Shown: positions 6,774 to 14,537, counted from the stretch's first letter. The stretch: DNA of 17,406 bases from JAGLTQ01 sp964605385 (GCA_964605385.1 CAZSCK010000057.1:1-17406); one strand, 5' to 3'. Program-made: numbers and translations. The notes: generated from the sequence alone by a model not told the origin.

Positions 6774-8879
6774 ATGTTGAAGAACTCACTCTCAACATGG
6801 AATAAAAAGAGATTACGTTTTATTTTAATGATTTTTTTCTTCGCATTAGCTATTCCCACTGCAATATTGATTAAGCAATCCTATAGTCAGTTAAAGTGGG
6901 AAGCATTTCACCACTATCGATTACAGGCTGAAGAACTTTCGACACGAATTGATCTTCGTTATAAAGAGCTCATTGAAAGAGAGAGTGCACGTGCATTTAC
7001 TGATTATTCATTCCTTAATATTGCAGGAGATATTAAAGAACAGGTGTTACAACGTTCACCGTTATCAAGCTTTCCTGTTAATTCAAAATTTCCGGGGATA
7101 ATGGGCTATTTTCAAATAGACAATAATGGCCAGTTCACAACACCTCTTTTGCCATCATCTGAACAACTTTCCCAAAGTCAGGATTATGGCATTGCCGACA
7201 ATGAGAAAGTTAATCGACAATATGTACATAATCAAATCTATCAAATACTTAACCAAAATAAACTTGTGACTAAACCTGCCGTTAAAGTTATTGAAGAAGA
7301 AATAACAGTGTCGGCTGATGCAGAAGCAAGCGAAACCATACAATCTGAAAGCAGGATGATTGAATTAGATGATACGGTAACAGGTAAAAGTATAGCGCCT
7401 CAACGTATACAGGAACATATCGTACCCCAGGCTGCTTTTGATAAACTACAAACTCAACAAACATATGGCTCTTCATTAAAAACAGACACATACTCACAAA
7501 ACAGGGGGCGAGTTGAAGATCTCAAGCTTAAAAGAAAATATCAGGAAAAAGTATTAAAACAAAAAATACGTGCAAAAATTTCAACGGCAAAAAGTGAAAG
7601 AAAAAAATCAAGCCTGCGTAAAGAAAGAAATGTTTTACCCGCCCCCTCTGCTTTAACCAGAGAAAATAAACGCCAAGCTACTAAAAAAGATAAAAGATTA
7701 CAGGTTAATATGTTTGAGAGTGAAATCAATGTGTTTGAATTCAGTCTTCTTCAAAGTGGTCATTTTGTTTTATATAGAAAGGTATGGCGCAATGGTTTAC
7801 GTTATATTCAAGGTTTGCTTATTAAGCCTGATATTTTTATTAACAATGTAATTGGCAAAGATTTTTATAAAACGAATGTATCAAATGCCAGTAATTTAAC
7901 CATTGCATATCAAGGTAATATTTTATCTACCTTAAATAACAAGGATTCTCGTCAATCATACTCAAGTCGTTTGAAATCGCAGGGAAATGGCGAGTTACAA
8001 GGCACATTACTGTTACAAAACAGGTTATCAGCAACGCTTGACCAAGTAGAACTCATCTTTAGTATTAATAATTTACCTGCTGGTCCAGGCGGTGTGATCA
8101 TAATCTGGTTATCCATCATTCTTTTGCTCATCTTATGTGGCGGATTTTTTATTCTCTATATTCTTGGATTAAAACAAATAAAATTAGCACGGCAACAACA
8201 AGATTTTGTTTCTGCTGTTAGTCATGAGCTTAAAACACCCTTAACCTCAATCCGCATGTATGGTGAAATGTTACGTGAAGGCTGGACCACAGAAGATAAA
8301 CGTAAACAATACTATGACTATATTTATGATGAAAGTGAGCGGCTGACACGTTTAATCAACAATGTATTACAACTCGCCAGAATGACACGAAATGAACTTC
8401 CGGTTGATTTAAAACCTTATAGCATTGCAGAACTTATAGATACTGTACATTCAAAAATAAATTCGCAAGTCGAACGTGCAGATTTTAAACTTAATCTTAC
8501 CTGTGATGAAGATGTTTCTGAAAAAACACTACTTGTCGATGCAGATTACTTTGTACAAATAATTATTAACCTGGTTGATAATGCGATAAAATTTTCATCA
8601 AATTCAGAAAAACAACAAATCGATATTTCCTGTCAACTTCTCCGAAACAATAAAATTCAATTTACTATTCGTGATTATGGACCAGGTATAAATAAAGATC
8701 AGATGCGAAAAATATTTAATTTATTTTATCGCACTGAAAATGAATTAACACGTGAAACGGTTGGTACAGGCATCGGGCTTTCTCTCGTTCAACAACTTGT
8801 CAGGTCCATGCATGGAAAAATCGATATCATTAACAAAGAACCGGGTGCAGAGTTTCAAATTACATTTAAAAGCATCTAA
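6774..8879 (+). CDS. Membrane sensor histidine kinase with a large periplasmic region
   Basis: A 701-residue kinase. TM1 is at about 15-33, a periplasmic region of about 400 residues follows, and TM2 is at about 441-466. No HAMP domain is seen: only about 18 residues separate TM2 from the phospho-acceptor His484 in SAVSHELKTPL. The ATPase domain has the N box (Asn599, Asn603 in NLVDNAIKF), the G1 box DYGPG from Asp634 and the G2 box GTGIGLSL from Gly664. The periplasmic part includes a hydrophilic, strongly basic stretch at about 242-315, crowded with Lys and Arg and probably disordered or coiled. It autophosphorylates and should pass phosphate to the OmpR-type regulator translated just before it. 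The signal is unknown; the divergent pspA operon suggests envelope stress. Confidence 0.92.
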   Translation: MLKNSLSTWNKKRLRFILMIFFFALAIPTAILIKQSYSQLKWEAFHHYRLQAEELSTRIDLRYKELIERESARAFTDYSFLNIAGDIKEQVLQRSPLSSFPVNSKFPGIMGYFQIDNNGQFTTPLLPSSEQLSQSQDYGIADNEKVNRQYVHNQIYQILNQNKLVTKPAVKVIEEEITVSADAEASETIQSESRMIELDDTVTGKSIAPQRIQEHIVPQAAFDKLQTQQTYGSSLKTDTYSQNRGRVEDLKLKRKYQEKVLKQKIRAKISTAKSERKKSSLRKERNVLPAPSALTRENKRQATKKDKRLQVNMFESEINVFEFSLLQSGHFVLYRKVWRNGLRYIQGLLIKPDIFINNVIGKDFYKTNVSNASNLTIAYQGNILSTLNNKDSRQSYSSRLKSQGNGELQGTLLLQNRLSATLDQVELIFSINNLPAGPGGVIIIWLSIILLLILCGGFFILYILGLKQIKLARQQQDFVSAVSHELKTPLTSIRMYGEMLREGWTTEDKRKQYYDYIYDESERLTRLINNVLQLARMTRNELPVDLKPYSIAELIDTVHSKINSQVERADFKLNLTCDEDVSEKTLLVDADYFVQIIINLVDNAIKFSSNSEKQQIDISCQLLRNNKIQFTIRDYGPGINKDQMRKIFNLFYRTENELTRETVGTGIGLSLVQQLVRSMHGKIDIINKEPGAEFQITFKSI

Positions 8880-8880
8880 C

Positions 8881-9306
8881 TCAATCCATTGCGCTTACTA
8901 TCAACACAAGCTTTATCCACATAGATAATAAAATAAAACCTGATAATGCAAATGCAGCTAATCGATGTAAAATATGGTTATAGCTAACGTGGATATATGA
9001 ATGAATATAACGAAATAAAACAAATGCCCAAGCATGAATAATAAAATATTCTGCACTCTGGTTTATAATAATAGCAATAACACAGACTAAATAAAATAAT
9101 GCAGGCAACTCAAATAAATTACTGTAGTTCTGGCTTACCGCAAGCATATTGTCGGGTACATCATCCCCTTTATTTAACTTAAAATACCTTGGCGATACTT
9201 TTCGAGAACGTACCGCCTGTACTCGCAATACTAATAATAAATACATCATGAAAAAAGTTAAAAAAATCAATGTAGACATTGGATAAATTAAAGATAAACT
9301 TTGCAT
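8881..9306 (-). CDS. MAPEG family membrane protein
   Basis: A 141-residue protein with four membrane helices (about 8-29, 62-82, 86-104 and 112-138). The loop after helix 1 carries RVQAVRSRKVSPRYF, and the segment NYSNLFELPALFYLV (60-74) is the MAPEG signature, including the Asn/Glu pair used for glutathione contacts in characterised members. MAPEG proteins act as glutathione transferases or peroxidases in membranes, but bacterial members of this short type are mostly uncharacterised. GGGAG lies eight bases before the ATG. Its stop is one base from the stop of the convergent histidine kinase gene, and no terminator separates them. The divergently transcribed peroxiredoxin fusion lies about 415 bases to the right; both may use glutathione. 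Confidence 0.85.
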   Translation of the reverse strand: MQSLSLIYPMSTLIFLTFFMMYLLLVLRVQAVRSRKVSPRYFKLNKGDDVPDNMLAVSQNYSNLFELPALFYLVCVIAIIINQSAEYFIIHAWAFVLFRYIHSYIHVSYNHILHRLAAFALSGFILLSMWIKLVLIVSAMD

Positions 9307-9577
9307 TTGTTACTCCCTGTAATAACGCTAATGTAATATTTTAAAAAATATACTAACGGGTAAAATGGACTTAATCAATTCACTAATATTATAAAATGTT
9401 TCTTCAGTATTACATATTTCAACTAACAACATACCGAACTCTTCCTCGGTTTTTAAACTACCCACTCACGGTTGGCTGGCTAACTAAGTAGCAATCAACA
9501 GCACAATGAAAATTGTGCTCTCTCTTCAATAACTATTAAATTCTAAGTTCCCTTATATTCATACATGCTTAACAACG
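9307..9577. other. Gene-free spacer with hairpin AGCACAAT-GAAA-ATTGTGCT
   Basis: No open frame or RNA gene is recognised here. The clearest structure is a perfect eight-base hairpin with a four-base loop at 9500-9519. It is not followed by a T-run in either direction, so it is not a standard terminator. The part next to the MAPEG gene (about 9330-9352) is an AT palindrome-like stretch that probably belongs to that gene's promoter region. Confidence 0.5.
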
Positions 9578-9614
9578 ATAGTCAAAATCTATTACAATAT
9601 TAGAAATAAACGAT
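9578..9614 (+). promoter_or_regulatory. OxyR-like operator upstream of the peroxiredoxin fusion
   Basis: The four tetranucleotides ATAG (9578-9581), CTAT (9589-9592), TTAG (9600-9603) and CGAT (9611-9614) are each separated by exactly seven bases. The known OxyR site is ATAG-N7-CTAT-N7-ATAG-N7-CTAT, so 14 of 16 positions match with perfect spacing. It ends next to a weak -35 (TTTATC, 9615-9620), which is 17 bases before a good -10, GATAAT (9638-9643). This is the geometry expected for OxyR activation. No oxyR gene is in the window. Confidence 0.65.
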
Positions 9615-9721
9615 TTTATCAATTGTAAGGGATGTTTGATAATACTCCTGTTTTCAAGGAAAGCTTTACAACTTAATTTACTAACTAATTAAAGCGCAAC
9701 TGCGTTATTAAGGAGAAAATA

Positions 9722-10462
9722 ATGGAAAATCGTCAAGGTCAAAATATTCCTCAAGTTACTTTTCGTACTCGCGAGAATCATGAATGGGTAGATGTTTCTA
9801 CAAATGATATTTTTAAAGACAAAACGGTTATTGTGTTTTCACTACCCGGGGCATTCACTCCAACTTGCTCATCAACTCATGTGCCACGTTATAACCAGTT
9901 AACACCTACCTTTAAACAACATGGTGTTGATGAAGTAATTTGTATATCAGTTAATGATGCATTTGTTATGAATGAATGGAAAAAGGGGCAAAATGCTGAC
10001 AATGTAATATTTTTACCTGATGGCAATGGTGACTTCAGTGAAGGCATGGGCATGTTGGTTGATAAAGAAGACCTTGGCTTTGGCAAACGTTCATGGCGTT
10101 ATTCTATGCTGGTTAAAAATGGCGTAATTGAAAAAATGTTCATTGAAGAAAATGTTCCGGGCGACCCATTTGAAGTTTCTGATGCAGATACTATGTTGGC
10201 TTTCATTGCACCAAATGCAAAAAAACCTGATGATGTGACCATTTTTACTCGTCCAGACTGTGAATACTGTGTTCGCGCTAAAGGTATGTTAGCTGATGCC
10301 GGCATTCAGTATGAAGAGCTTGTTTTAAACAGAGATTATACTGAAATGACATTACGTGCGGTTGCAGGTATCTCAAGTGTTCCACAAATTTTCATTAATG
10401 GTAACTATGTTGGCGGTTCTGAAAGTTTAGAAGAATATTTATCTACTGATAAAGTCACATAA
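9722..10462 (+). CDS. Peroxiredoxin-glutaredoxin fusion (hybrid Prx5)
   Basis: A 246-residue two-domain enzyme. Residues 1-160 form a Prx5-type peroxiredoxin with the peroxidatic Cys49 in PGAFTPTCSSTHVPRY and a further Cys74. Residues about 172-242 form a glutaredoxin with the active-site motif CEYC (Cys180, Cys183), the SVPQIFI segment in place of the usual TVP, and GGSESLEEY for glutathione binding. The enzyme reduces hydrogen and alkyl peroxides using glutathione, with the attached glutaredoxin recycling the peroxidatic cysteine. It corresponds to the hybrid Prx5 of Haemophilus and Vibrio and is full length. A strong AAGGAG precedes the ATG. It stands alone: an OxyR-like operator lies upstream and a terminator follows its stop within ten bases. 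Confidence 0.95.
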   Translation: MENRQGQNIPQVTFRTRENHEWVDVSTNDIFKDKTVIVFSLPGAFTPTCSSTHVPRYNQLTPTFKQHGVDEVICISVNDAFVMNEWKKGQNADNVIFLPDGNGDFSEGMGMLVDKEDLGFGKRSWRYSMLVKNGVIEKMFIEENVPGDPFEVSDADTMLAFIAPNAKKPDDVTIFTRPDCEYCVRAKGMLADAGIQYEELVLNRDYTEMTLRAVAGISSVPQIFINGNYVGGSESLEEYLSTDKVT

Positions 10463-10467
10463 ATAAT

Positions 10468-10497
10468 AAAGGGGCATATTTATATGCCCCTTTTTTT
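10468..10497 (+). terminator. Rho-independent terminator of the peroxiredoxin fusion
   Basis: GGGGCATAT (10471-10479) pairs with ATATGCCCC (10482-10490), flanked by AAA and a run of seven T (10491-10497). It lies just after the stop codon. The flanking AAA and T-run make it potentially active in both directions, but the longer T-run favours rightward transcripts. Confidence 0.92.
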
Positions 10498-10582
10498 AAC
10501 TTTGTAACCATACGTACAGACCTGGCTGAATAGAATAACTATACTTAAATCGAAGTAAAATATTTAACCGCAGGAATATACC

Positions 10583-11023
10583 GTGGAAAATGAAGTTATC
10601 CCCCAATTTGTAATTGCCTATCGCGGTAGTTTTACCTCAATGATGCGTTGGCCACATTTAGATGACTTTTGGAGTTTATTAAATGAGCAGGCTGATGATA
10701 ATTGGTATATTTATGCCATTGGCGAACAGCCACCCGAAGCACCGGCCACCAGAGATAAGCTATTATCCTTCGTAAAAGAAATCGATATATTACTGCGCAA
10801 AGATCACGCTGAAGATTACTGTGGTATCGTTTATGCTGATGATAAAACAAAACCCACCTTCATCAAAATATATGATCCAAATAACCTTGGCGTTTCTTGT
10901 GGATTTAGTGATAACCCACCAATGCCTGGATGGATATTATCCAAAATACAACCTGTAGAACTGGCATCCGCCTTAAACCCACCCAACAATCGTCGCCGCT
11001 GGTGGAAAAAATTATTTAGTTAA
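10583..11023 (+). CDS. Conserved hypothetical protein
   Basis: A 146-residue soluble protein without signal peptide or membrane helix. From memory it resembles a beta/gammaproteobacterial hypothetical family that keeps RWPHLDDFW, DNWYIYAIGE, DYCGIVYADD, IKIYDPNNLGVSCG and NPPMPGW, in that order. No enzymatic motif is recognisable. Two cysteines (in DYCGI and VSCG) fall inside the conserved blocks. The last ten residues form an abrupt basic, aromatic tail (RRRWWKKLF) that may bind membrane or nucleic acid. The start is GTG with CAGGA about seven bases upstream. The terminator of the peroxiredoxin gene lies between, so it has its own promoter, perhaps with a -10 TATACT at 10540-10545. Function unknown. 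Confidence 0.75.
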   Translation: MENEVIPQFVIAYRGSFTSMMRWPHLDDFWSLLNEQADDNWYIYAIGEQPPEAPATRDKLLSFVKEIDILLRKDHAEDYCGIVYADDKTKPTFIKIYDPNNLGVSCGFSDNPPMPGWILSKIQPVELASALNPPNNRRRWWKKLFS

Positions 11024-11065
11024 AATCCTTGAAGCAGCCACAATACTCCACGCATAATATTTATC

Positions 11066-11118
11066 TAAATCAAAACATAGGGTAATCCCCATAAATTAAT
11101 GAGGTCTGTTTTGATTTA
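11066..11118. repeat. Twelve-base inverted repeat in an intergenic spacer
   Basis: TAAATCAAAACA (11066-11077) and its exact reverse complement TGTTTTGATTTA (11107-11118) flank a 29-base spacer that holds a small GGG-TAAT-CCC hairpin. No T-run follows, so it is not a classical terminator. It lies in the 163-base gap between the conserved hypothetical gene and the short gene at 11187. Confidence 0.5.
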
Positions 11119-11186
11119 TAATCTATCCGGATGTTTATTATGTGCAGAATAAATAAAACACTTCATTTATCATTGAATAAAATTTT

Positions 11187-11435
11187 ATGGCACATACAAA
11201 TACCTGGAATGAAAACGGCTTGTTCAGAAAATTAACAGGAAAAATAAGTCCTGAAAAAATTTTTGCAATAAATAAAGGCCATACAAAAATATACACTTCA
11301 ACTGATGACATGATTTCTAGCGCTAAAGGTAACTTGAAGATCGCTATCATCACTATAAAAGGTGAACACATTGCATTAGCAAATAACTACAGGGAAGAAA
11401 TGAAAAACAAACTTTTTAAATGTAAAATATTCTAA
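11187..11435 (+). CDS. Short hypothetical protein, possibly an internally deleted or decayed gene
   Basis: An 82-residue product with no signal peptide. The N-terminus (TWNENGLFRKLTGKIS) and the later part (HTKIYTSTDDMIS, then ALANNYREEMKNKLFKCKIF) recall, from memory, two separate ends of a soluble alpha/beta family of about 130-140 residues. If so, the central 40 or more residues are missing here. After the TAA the same frame continues MLEACSKI, which resembles the LE-A segment such proteins carry after the conserved IF, so the stop may be a mutation. There is no clear Shine-Dalgarno. It could instead be a genuine small protein. Confidence that it is expressed and functional is low. Confidence 0.4.
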   Translation: MAHTNTWNENGLFRKLTGKISPEKIFAINKGHTKIYTSTDDMISSAKGNLKIAIITIKGEHIALANNYREEMKNKLFKCKIF

Positions 11436-11605
11436 ATGCTTGAAGCATGCTCAAAAATAGGCGGAATAATAAAAAAGTATGTATTTAATCTCCATCCTCC
11501 TTTTACCTTTTATTCATCTAAACTTCACCACAAAACCTGGATAGTGTGTTTGCAACCACAAATTCAGCGGATATTTACCCTGATTTTCTAATTTAGCCTG
11601 TTTAT

Positions 11606-11619
11606 TTGATTTATATCAT
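11606..11619 (+). promoter_or_regulatory. FNR/ANR-like box with a class II promoter geometry
   Basis: TTGAT-TTAT-ATCAT matches nine of the ten defined bases of the FNR site TTGAT-N4-ATCAA. Its centre is 41.5 bases before a predicted start site near 11654, and TAGACT (11642-11647, four of six to the -10 consensus) falls exactly where the -10 should be. That is the arrangement of an oxygen-responsive activated promoter for the gene at 11683. One site alone can occur by chance in AT-rich DNA. Confidence 0.45.
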
Positions 11620-11682
11620 TAATTTTGTGTAGTCCATGGTCTAGACTTTAAAATATATATTCAATACTTATAGGTTATATGT

Positions 11683-12042
11683 ATGTATATCATGAGAAAA
11701 CGCATTTTATTAATTACAGCGTTCTTCACACTAAGTGTAAATTGCCTTCATGCTGAAAAATTAGCAACATTGCTAACTGGAAAAATAATCACCAATAATT
11801 CAGCGGCCATACAGGTATTATTAAAAGAAAGCGATGGTATTATTTTAGATATGTCAGATCTCTCTGCCACAGGTGTTTACAAACTTGACTTAACAATAAT
11901 GGATACACCGTCCCGCTCTGAGGTTGAAAAATTAATCCTCGAAGTAAAAAATAAACCAAGTCTTAAGAAGATATTTTATATAAAGAAATACTTGAAAACT
12001 TTTGAAGACACCGTTTTATTAAAACCAATAGTTTTAAAATAA
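11683..12042 (+). CDS. Small secreted protein of unknown function
   Basis: A 119-residue protein with a clear Sec signal peptide: basic MRKR, a hydrophobic core (LLITAFFTLSV), and a likely cleavage after the LHA of NCLHAEK at about residue 24. The mature part of about 95 residues alternates strands and helices, with LLTGKI, GIILDMSDLS and a lysine-rich C-terminus; I recognise no family. The ATG at 11683 has AGG eight bases upstream; a second in-frame ATG three codons later starts directly at the signal peptide and is equally possible. An FNR-like box sits upstream and a long palindromic element follows 68 bases after the stop, so the gene is probably a single transcription unit. Confidence 0.65.
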   Translation: MYIMRKRILLITAFFTLSVNCLHAEKLATLLTGKIITNNSAAIQVLLKESDGIILDMSDLSATGVYKLDLTIMDTPSRSEVEKLILEVKNKPSLKKIFYIKKYLKTFEDTVLLKPIVLK

Positions 12043-12110
12043 GATTATTAATTTTCACTCACGGTCAGGAAACCAGGCCACCTTACATATTCATAAAAAA
12101 CCGAACAAAT

Positions 12111-12292
12111 AAAAAAGCCTCCACAAGGGTAATGCCAACCAGTTAAGGGATGTAGATTCGAATTTATTCGAACGCCGAGGTAAAAATCAACCCTAAGAGG
12201 TTGGTATATGCACCGCGTTCGAATAAATTCGAACCTACGTAAAATAAATAACACCTTAAGTGAACGGCATTATCCACAAGGGAGGCTTTTTT
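12111..12292. repeat. Long palindromic intergenic element (MITE-like), 182 bp
   Basis: The element is bounded by AAAAAAGCCTCC (12111-12122) and its exact reverse complement GGAGGCTTTTTT (12281-12292). Inside, arms of 24 bases (12152-12175 and 12215-12238) pair with one mismatch and each contains two TTCGAA sites. At the centre is a small hairpin CAACC-CTAAGA-GGTTG (12188-12203). Further partial pairing (AATGCC near 12131 with GGCATT near 12265) lies between. No gene is encoded; apparent short frames on both strands are a by-product of the palindrome. Candidates are a non-autonomous transposable element or a large RNA hairpin. The outer right arm with its T-run may also terminate transcription from the gene ending at 12042. 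Confidence 0.65.
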
Positions 12293-12300
12293 GTTTTCGT

Positions 12301-12354
12301 GGTGTGCATCTGGCACGATTAATCGCTTCCCTCCTCCCTTCTGGGCCGCCTTCT
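12301..12354 (+). repeat. Dispersed repeat block, copy 1
   Basis: The 45 bases from CTGGCACGATT (12310) to 12354 match 17107-17151 at 40 positions, and the similarity extends a few bases upstream (GGTG-GC). Both copies keep a small hairpin: CCC-TTCT-GGG here (12336-12345) and CCCC-TTC-GGGG in the other. This copy directly follows the right arm of the palindromic element. Confidence 0.7.
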
Positions 12355-12568
12355 ATTTTAAATAGCGTTGGTATCTTTTTTATCCATAGATATTTCTGAT
12401 ATGCTTATTCTTGCCTGATCGACCATCAGGAACTTGCGATTCTCCCTATTGTACCGTTTAAATCTATCTGTATTGATAGTAATATTATTAACAAAATTAT
12501 AGATTGTTAACATTTGGCCGATTAATAAAATTTATATAACCTTTTTAGATGTAAGGTATTCCTACACT
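12355..12568 (+). promoter_or_regulatory. Promoter region of the TonB receptor operon
   Basis: No gene is seen here. There is a perfect hairpin CCTGAT-CGACC-ATCAGG (12414-12430) and a weak dyad CTATC-N6-GATAG (12464-12479). A plausible promoter is TTGTTA (12504-12509, four of six) with a 16-base spacer to TAAAAT (12526-12531, five of six), about 40 bases before the receptor ATG. The hairpin is too far from a T-run to be a terminator. No known operator such as a Fur box was recognised. Confidence 0.35.
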
Positions 12569-14521
12569 ATGTTATTCAGCAAATTATCATTGATAACACC
12601 AATTATTCTTTCACAAATGCTGTCGAATACGAGTTCAGCAGAGGAATCAGCGGTTGCCCAGTTAACCGAAAGTGATTTTTTTGATGATATTCCCGTTGTT
12701 CTAACTGCAACACGACTAAAACAATCAAAAAAGAACTCCCCGACTGCAACCACTATCATCGACCGAGAGATGATTGAAGCATCAGGATTCACTGATATAG
12801 TGGATTTATTAAGATTAGCACCCGGCATGCTGGTCAACTATGACAGTGGACATATTGGAAATGCAGGTTATCAATTCCTTTTTGATCGCTATACAGTAAG
12901 ATTTCAGGTTCTGGTTGACGGTATGTCAGTCTACACACCTGTATTCGGTGAAATGCCATGGACACAACTGGGAATTACAATCGATGATATTGAACGTATT
13001 GAAGTTATTCGTGGCCCCAGCTCAGCAAGTTACGGCCCTAATGCGATGACGGGGGTAATCAGCATTATCACCCGACATGCCGTGCTAGATAAAGGTTTAA
13101 AGTTTAAGGTTAACCAGGGTGTAAATGGACGTAGTGAGCAATATGCTACTATGGGTGACAGTAACGGTAATTTCGATTACAAGTTATCACTTGGTGCAAG
13201 AAAAGATGATGGCTTCAAAAAAAGGCACGATAGTAAAGAATTATCAATTGCAAATTTTCGGGGAGATTACCAGGCCACCAATAATGACACCATCACTTTT
13301 TCTCTTAACTACAATTCAGGTAATTACCAGGAAGACGGCGCAGAGGGTCTAAATAACAGTACGCCAGACCACATAAAGACTGTTAGGCAAACGACAGGAC
13401 AAAGTAAATGGGTACATAATTTTTCTGACGGTGATATTTTTACCATGAACTATTATCAGCAAACTTTTGAGGACAAAAACATTTTCATTGGCGACTATAA
13501 CAGTGATGGCTTAGGTTTTATTCCTATAGATGAAAGTGTAACCACCAATCGCAAAAACCTTGAATTCTCTTATTCCACCTACTCTGACAAGTATAGTTTA
13601 ACCTTAGGTGCGCTTTACAGAAAAGATAATACAATATCACCTCAATTTTTATACAATACAAATAAGGATATAGATACCAAACAAATATTTGTAAATGCAG
13701 AATTCCACTTAAATAAAGATAATGTTTTTAACCTGGGTTTATTACATGATGATAATAACGTCGGAGGTGCAACAACATCACCACGTATTGCATTAAACCA
13801 CCATATTAGTAAAAATCATACAGCTCGCATTTCTTATGCAGAATCAACACGCAGCCCTTTTGCGCTAGAAGAATACACCAATTACGTATTATACATACCA
13901 GACTTTTCCTCTGATTTGGCTGTGTGGAGTGACCTGTCTGATTTAAAACCTGAACGGATTAAATCCCTGGATATTGGCTATATAGGCACATTGAATAATA
14001 ATGCGACAGAAATTGATCTTCGTATTTATAAGAACTGGCTTACCGATATTATTGTACTTGATACTTCCATCGGAACCGGCGGTTTTTTGCAGGGCGATGA
14101 GTTCACTATAACCGGATTTGAAGCAACATTTTCTCATAAGTTTGAGGATACTAAAGCCATACTTAACTATGCCAGATCAACGATTAAAGCGGGTAACTTA
14201 CTATATGGTAATCCTATCCGGTATGAAACAGGCACACCTGAAGATATTATTTCATTGCTCATCATGCAAAACTTCGGCAATAAGGTTAGCGGCTCACTCG
14301 GATATTACTATACCGGTAGTTACCAGCAACTTTGTTGTGAATTAGCTCAACAAGATCCAAGAAAACGCCTCGACCTCACTCTTTCTAAAACATTTAGACT
14401 TGGTAAATACAATTCAAAAATAAAATTTGTTCTACAAAATGTAACTAATGAAAAAACCAACACCAGACTATTTAATAATTACGACCGACAAGGGTATATA
14501 AGCTTTAGTATAGAGCTTTAA
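12569..14521 (+). CDS. TonB-dependent outer-membrane receptor
   Basis: A 650-residue protein with a signal peptide (about 1-24, ending SSA-EE), a plug domain (about 43-165) and a 22-strand-type barrel for the rest. The plug starts with IPVVLTATRLKQS and contains DIVDLLRLAPGM, VLVDGMSVY and IEVIRGPSSASYGPNAMTG, the standard receptor motifs. Barrel features include ESTRSPFALEEY, LKPERIKSLDIGY and a final strand GYISFSIEL, ending in Leu rather than the usual Phe. Such receptors take up scarce ligands across the outer membrane using energy from TonB. AAGG lies about 12 bases before the ATG, a weak arrangement. The ligand is unknown. It is followed by a binding-protein gene and a histidine kinase gene in one apparent operon. 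Confidence 0.92.
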   Translation: MLFSKLSLITPIILSQMLSNTSSAEESAVAQLTESDFFDDIPVVLTATRLKQSKKNSPTATTIIDREMIEASGFTDIVDLLRLAPGMLVNYDSGHIGNAGYQFLFDRYTVRFQVLVDGMSVYTPVFGEMPWTQLGITIDDIERIEVIRGPSSASYGPNAMTGVISIITRHAVLDKGLKFKVNQGVNGRSEQYATMGDSNGNFDYKLSLGARKDDGFKKRHDSKELSIANFRGDYQATNNDTITFSLNYNSGNYQEDGAEGLNNSTPDHIKTVRQTTGQSKWVHNFSDGDIFTMNYYQQTFEDKNIFIGDYNSDGLGFIPIDESVTTNRKNLEFSYSTYSDKYSLTLGALYRKDNTISPQFLYNTNKDIDTKQIFVNAEFHLNKDNVFNLGLLHDDNNVGGATTSPRIALNHHISKNHTARISYAESTRSPFALEEYTNYVLYIPDFSSDLAVWSDLSDLKPERIKSLDIGYIGTLNNNATEIDLRIYKNWLTDIIVLDTSIGTGGFLQGDEFTITGFEATFSHKFEDTKAILNYARSTIKAGNLLYGNPIRYETGTPEDIISLLIMQNFGNKVSGSLGYYYTGSYQQLCCELAQQDPRKRLDLTLSKTFRLGKYNSKIKFVLQNVTNEKTNTRLFNNYDRQGYISFSIEL

Positions 14522-14537
14522 ATACATACTATATTCT

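Noticed and set aside
9500..9519. Perfect hairpin AGCACAAT-GAAA-ATTGTGCT considered as a terminator.
   Set aside because: No T-run follows on either strand and no gene ends nearby.
12048..12399. Short frames on both strands in the spacer before the TonB receptor.
   Set aside because: They are produced by the palindromic element; their translations mirror each other across the dyad.
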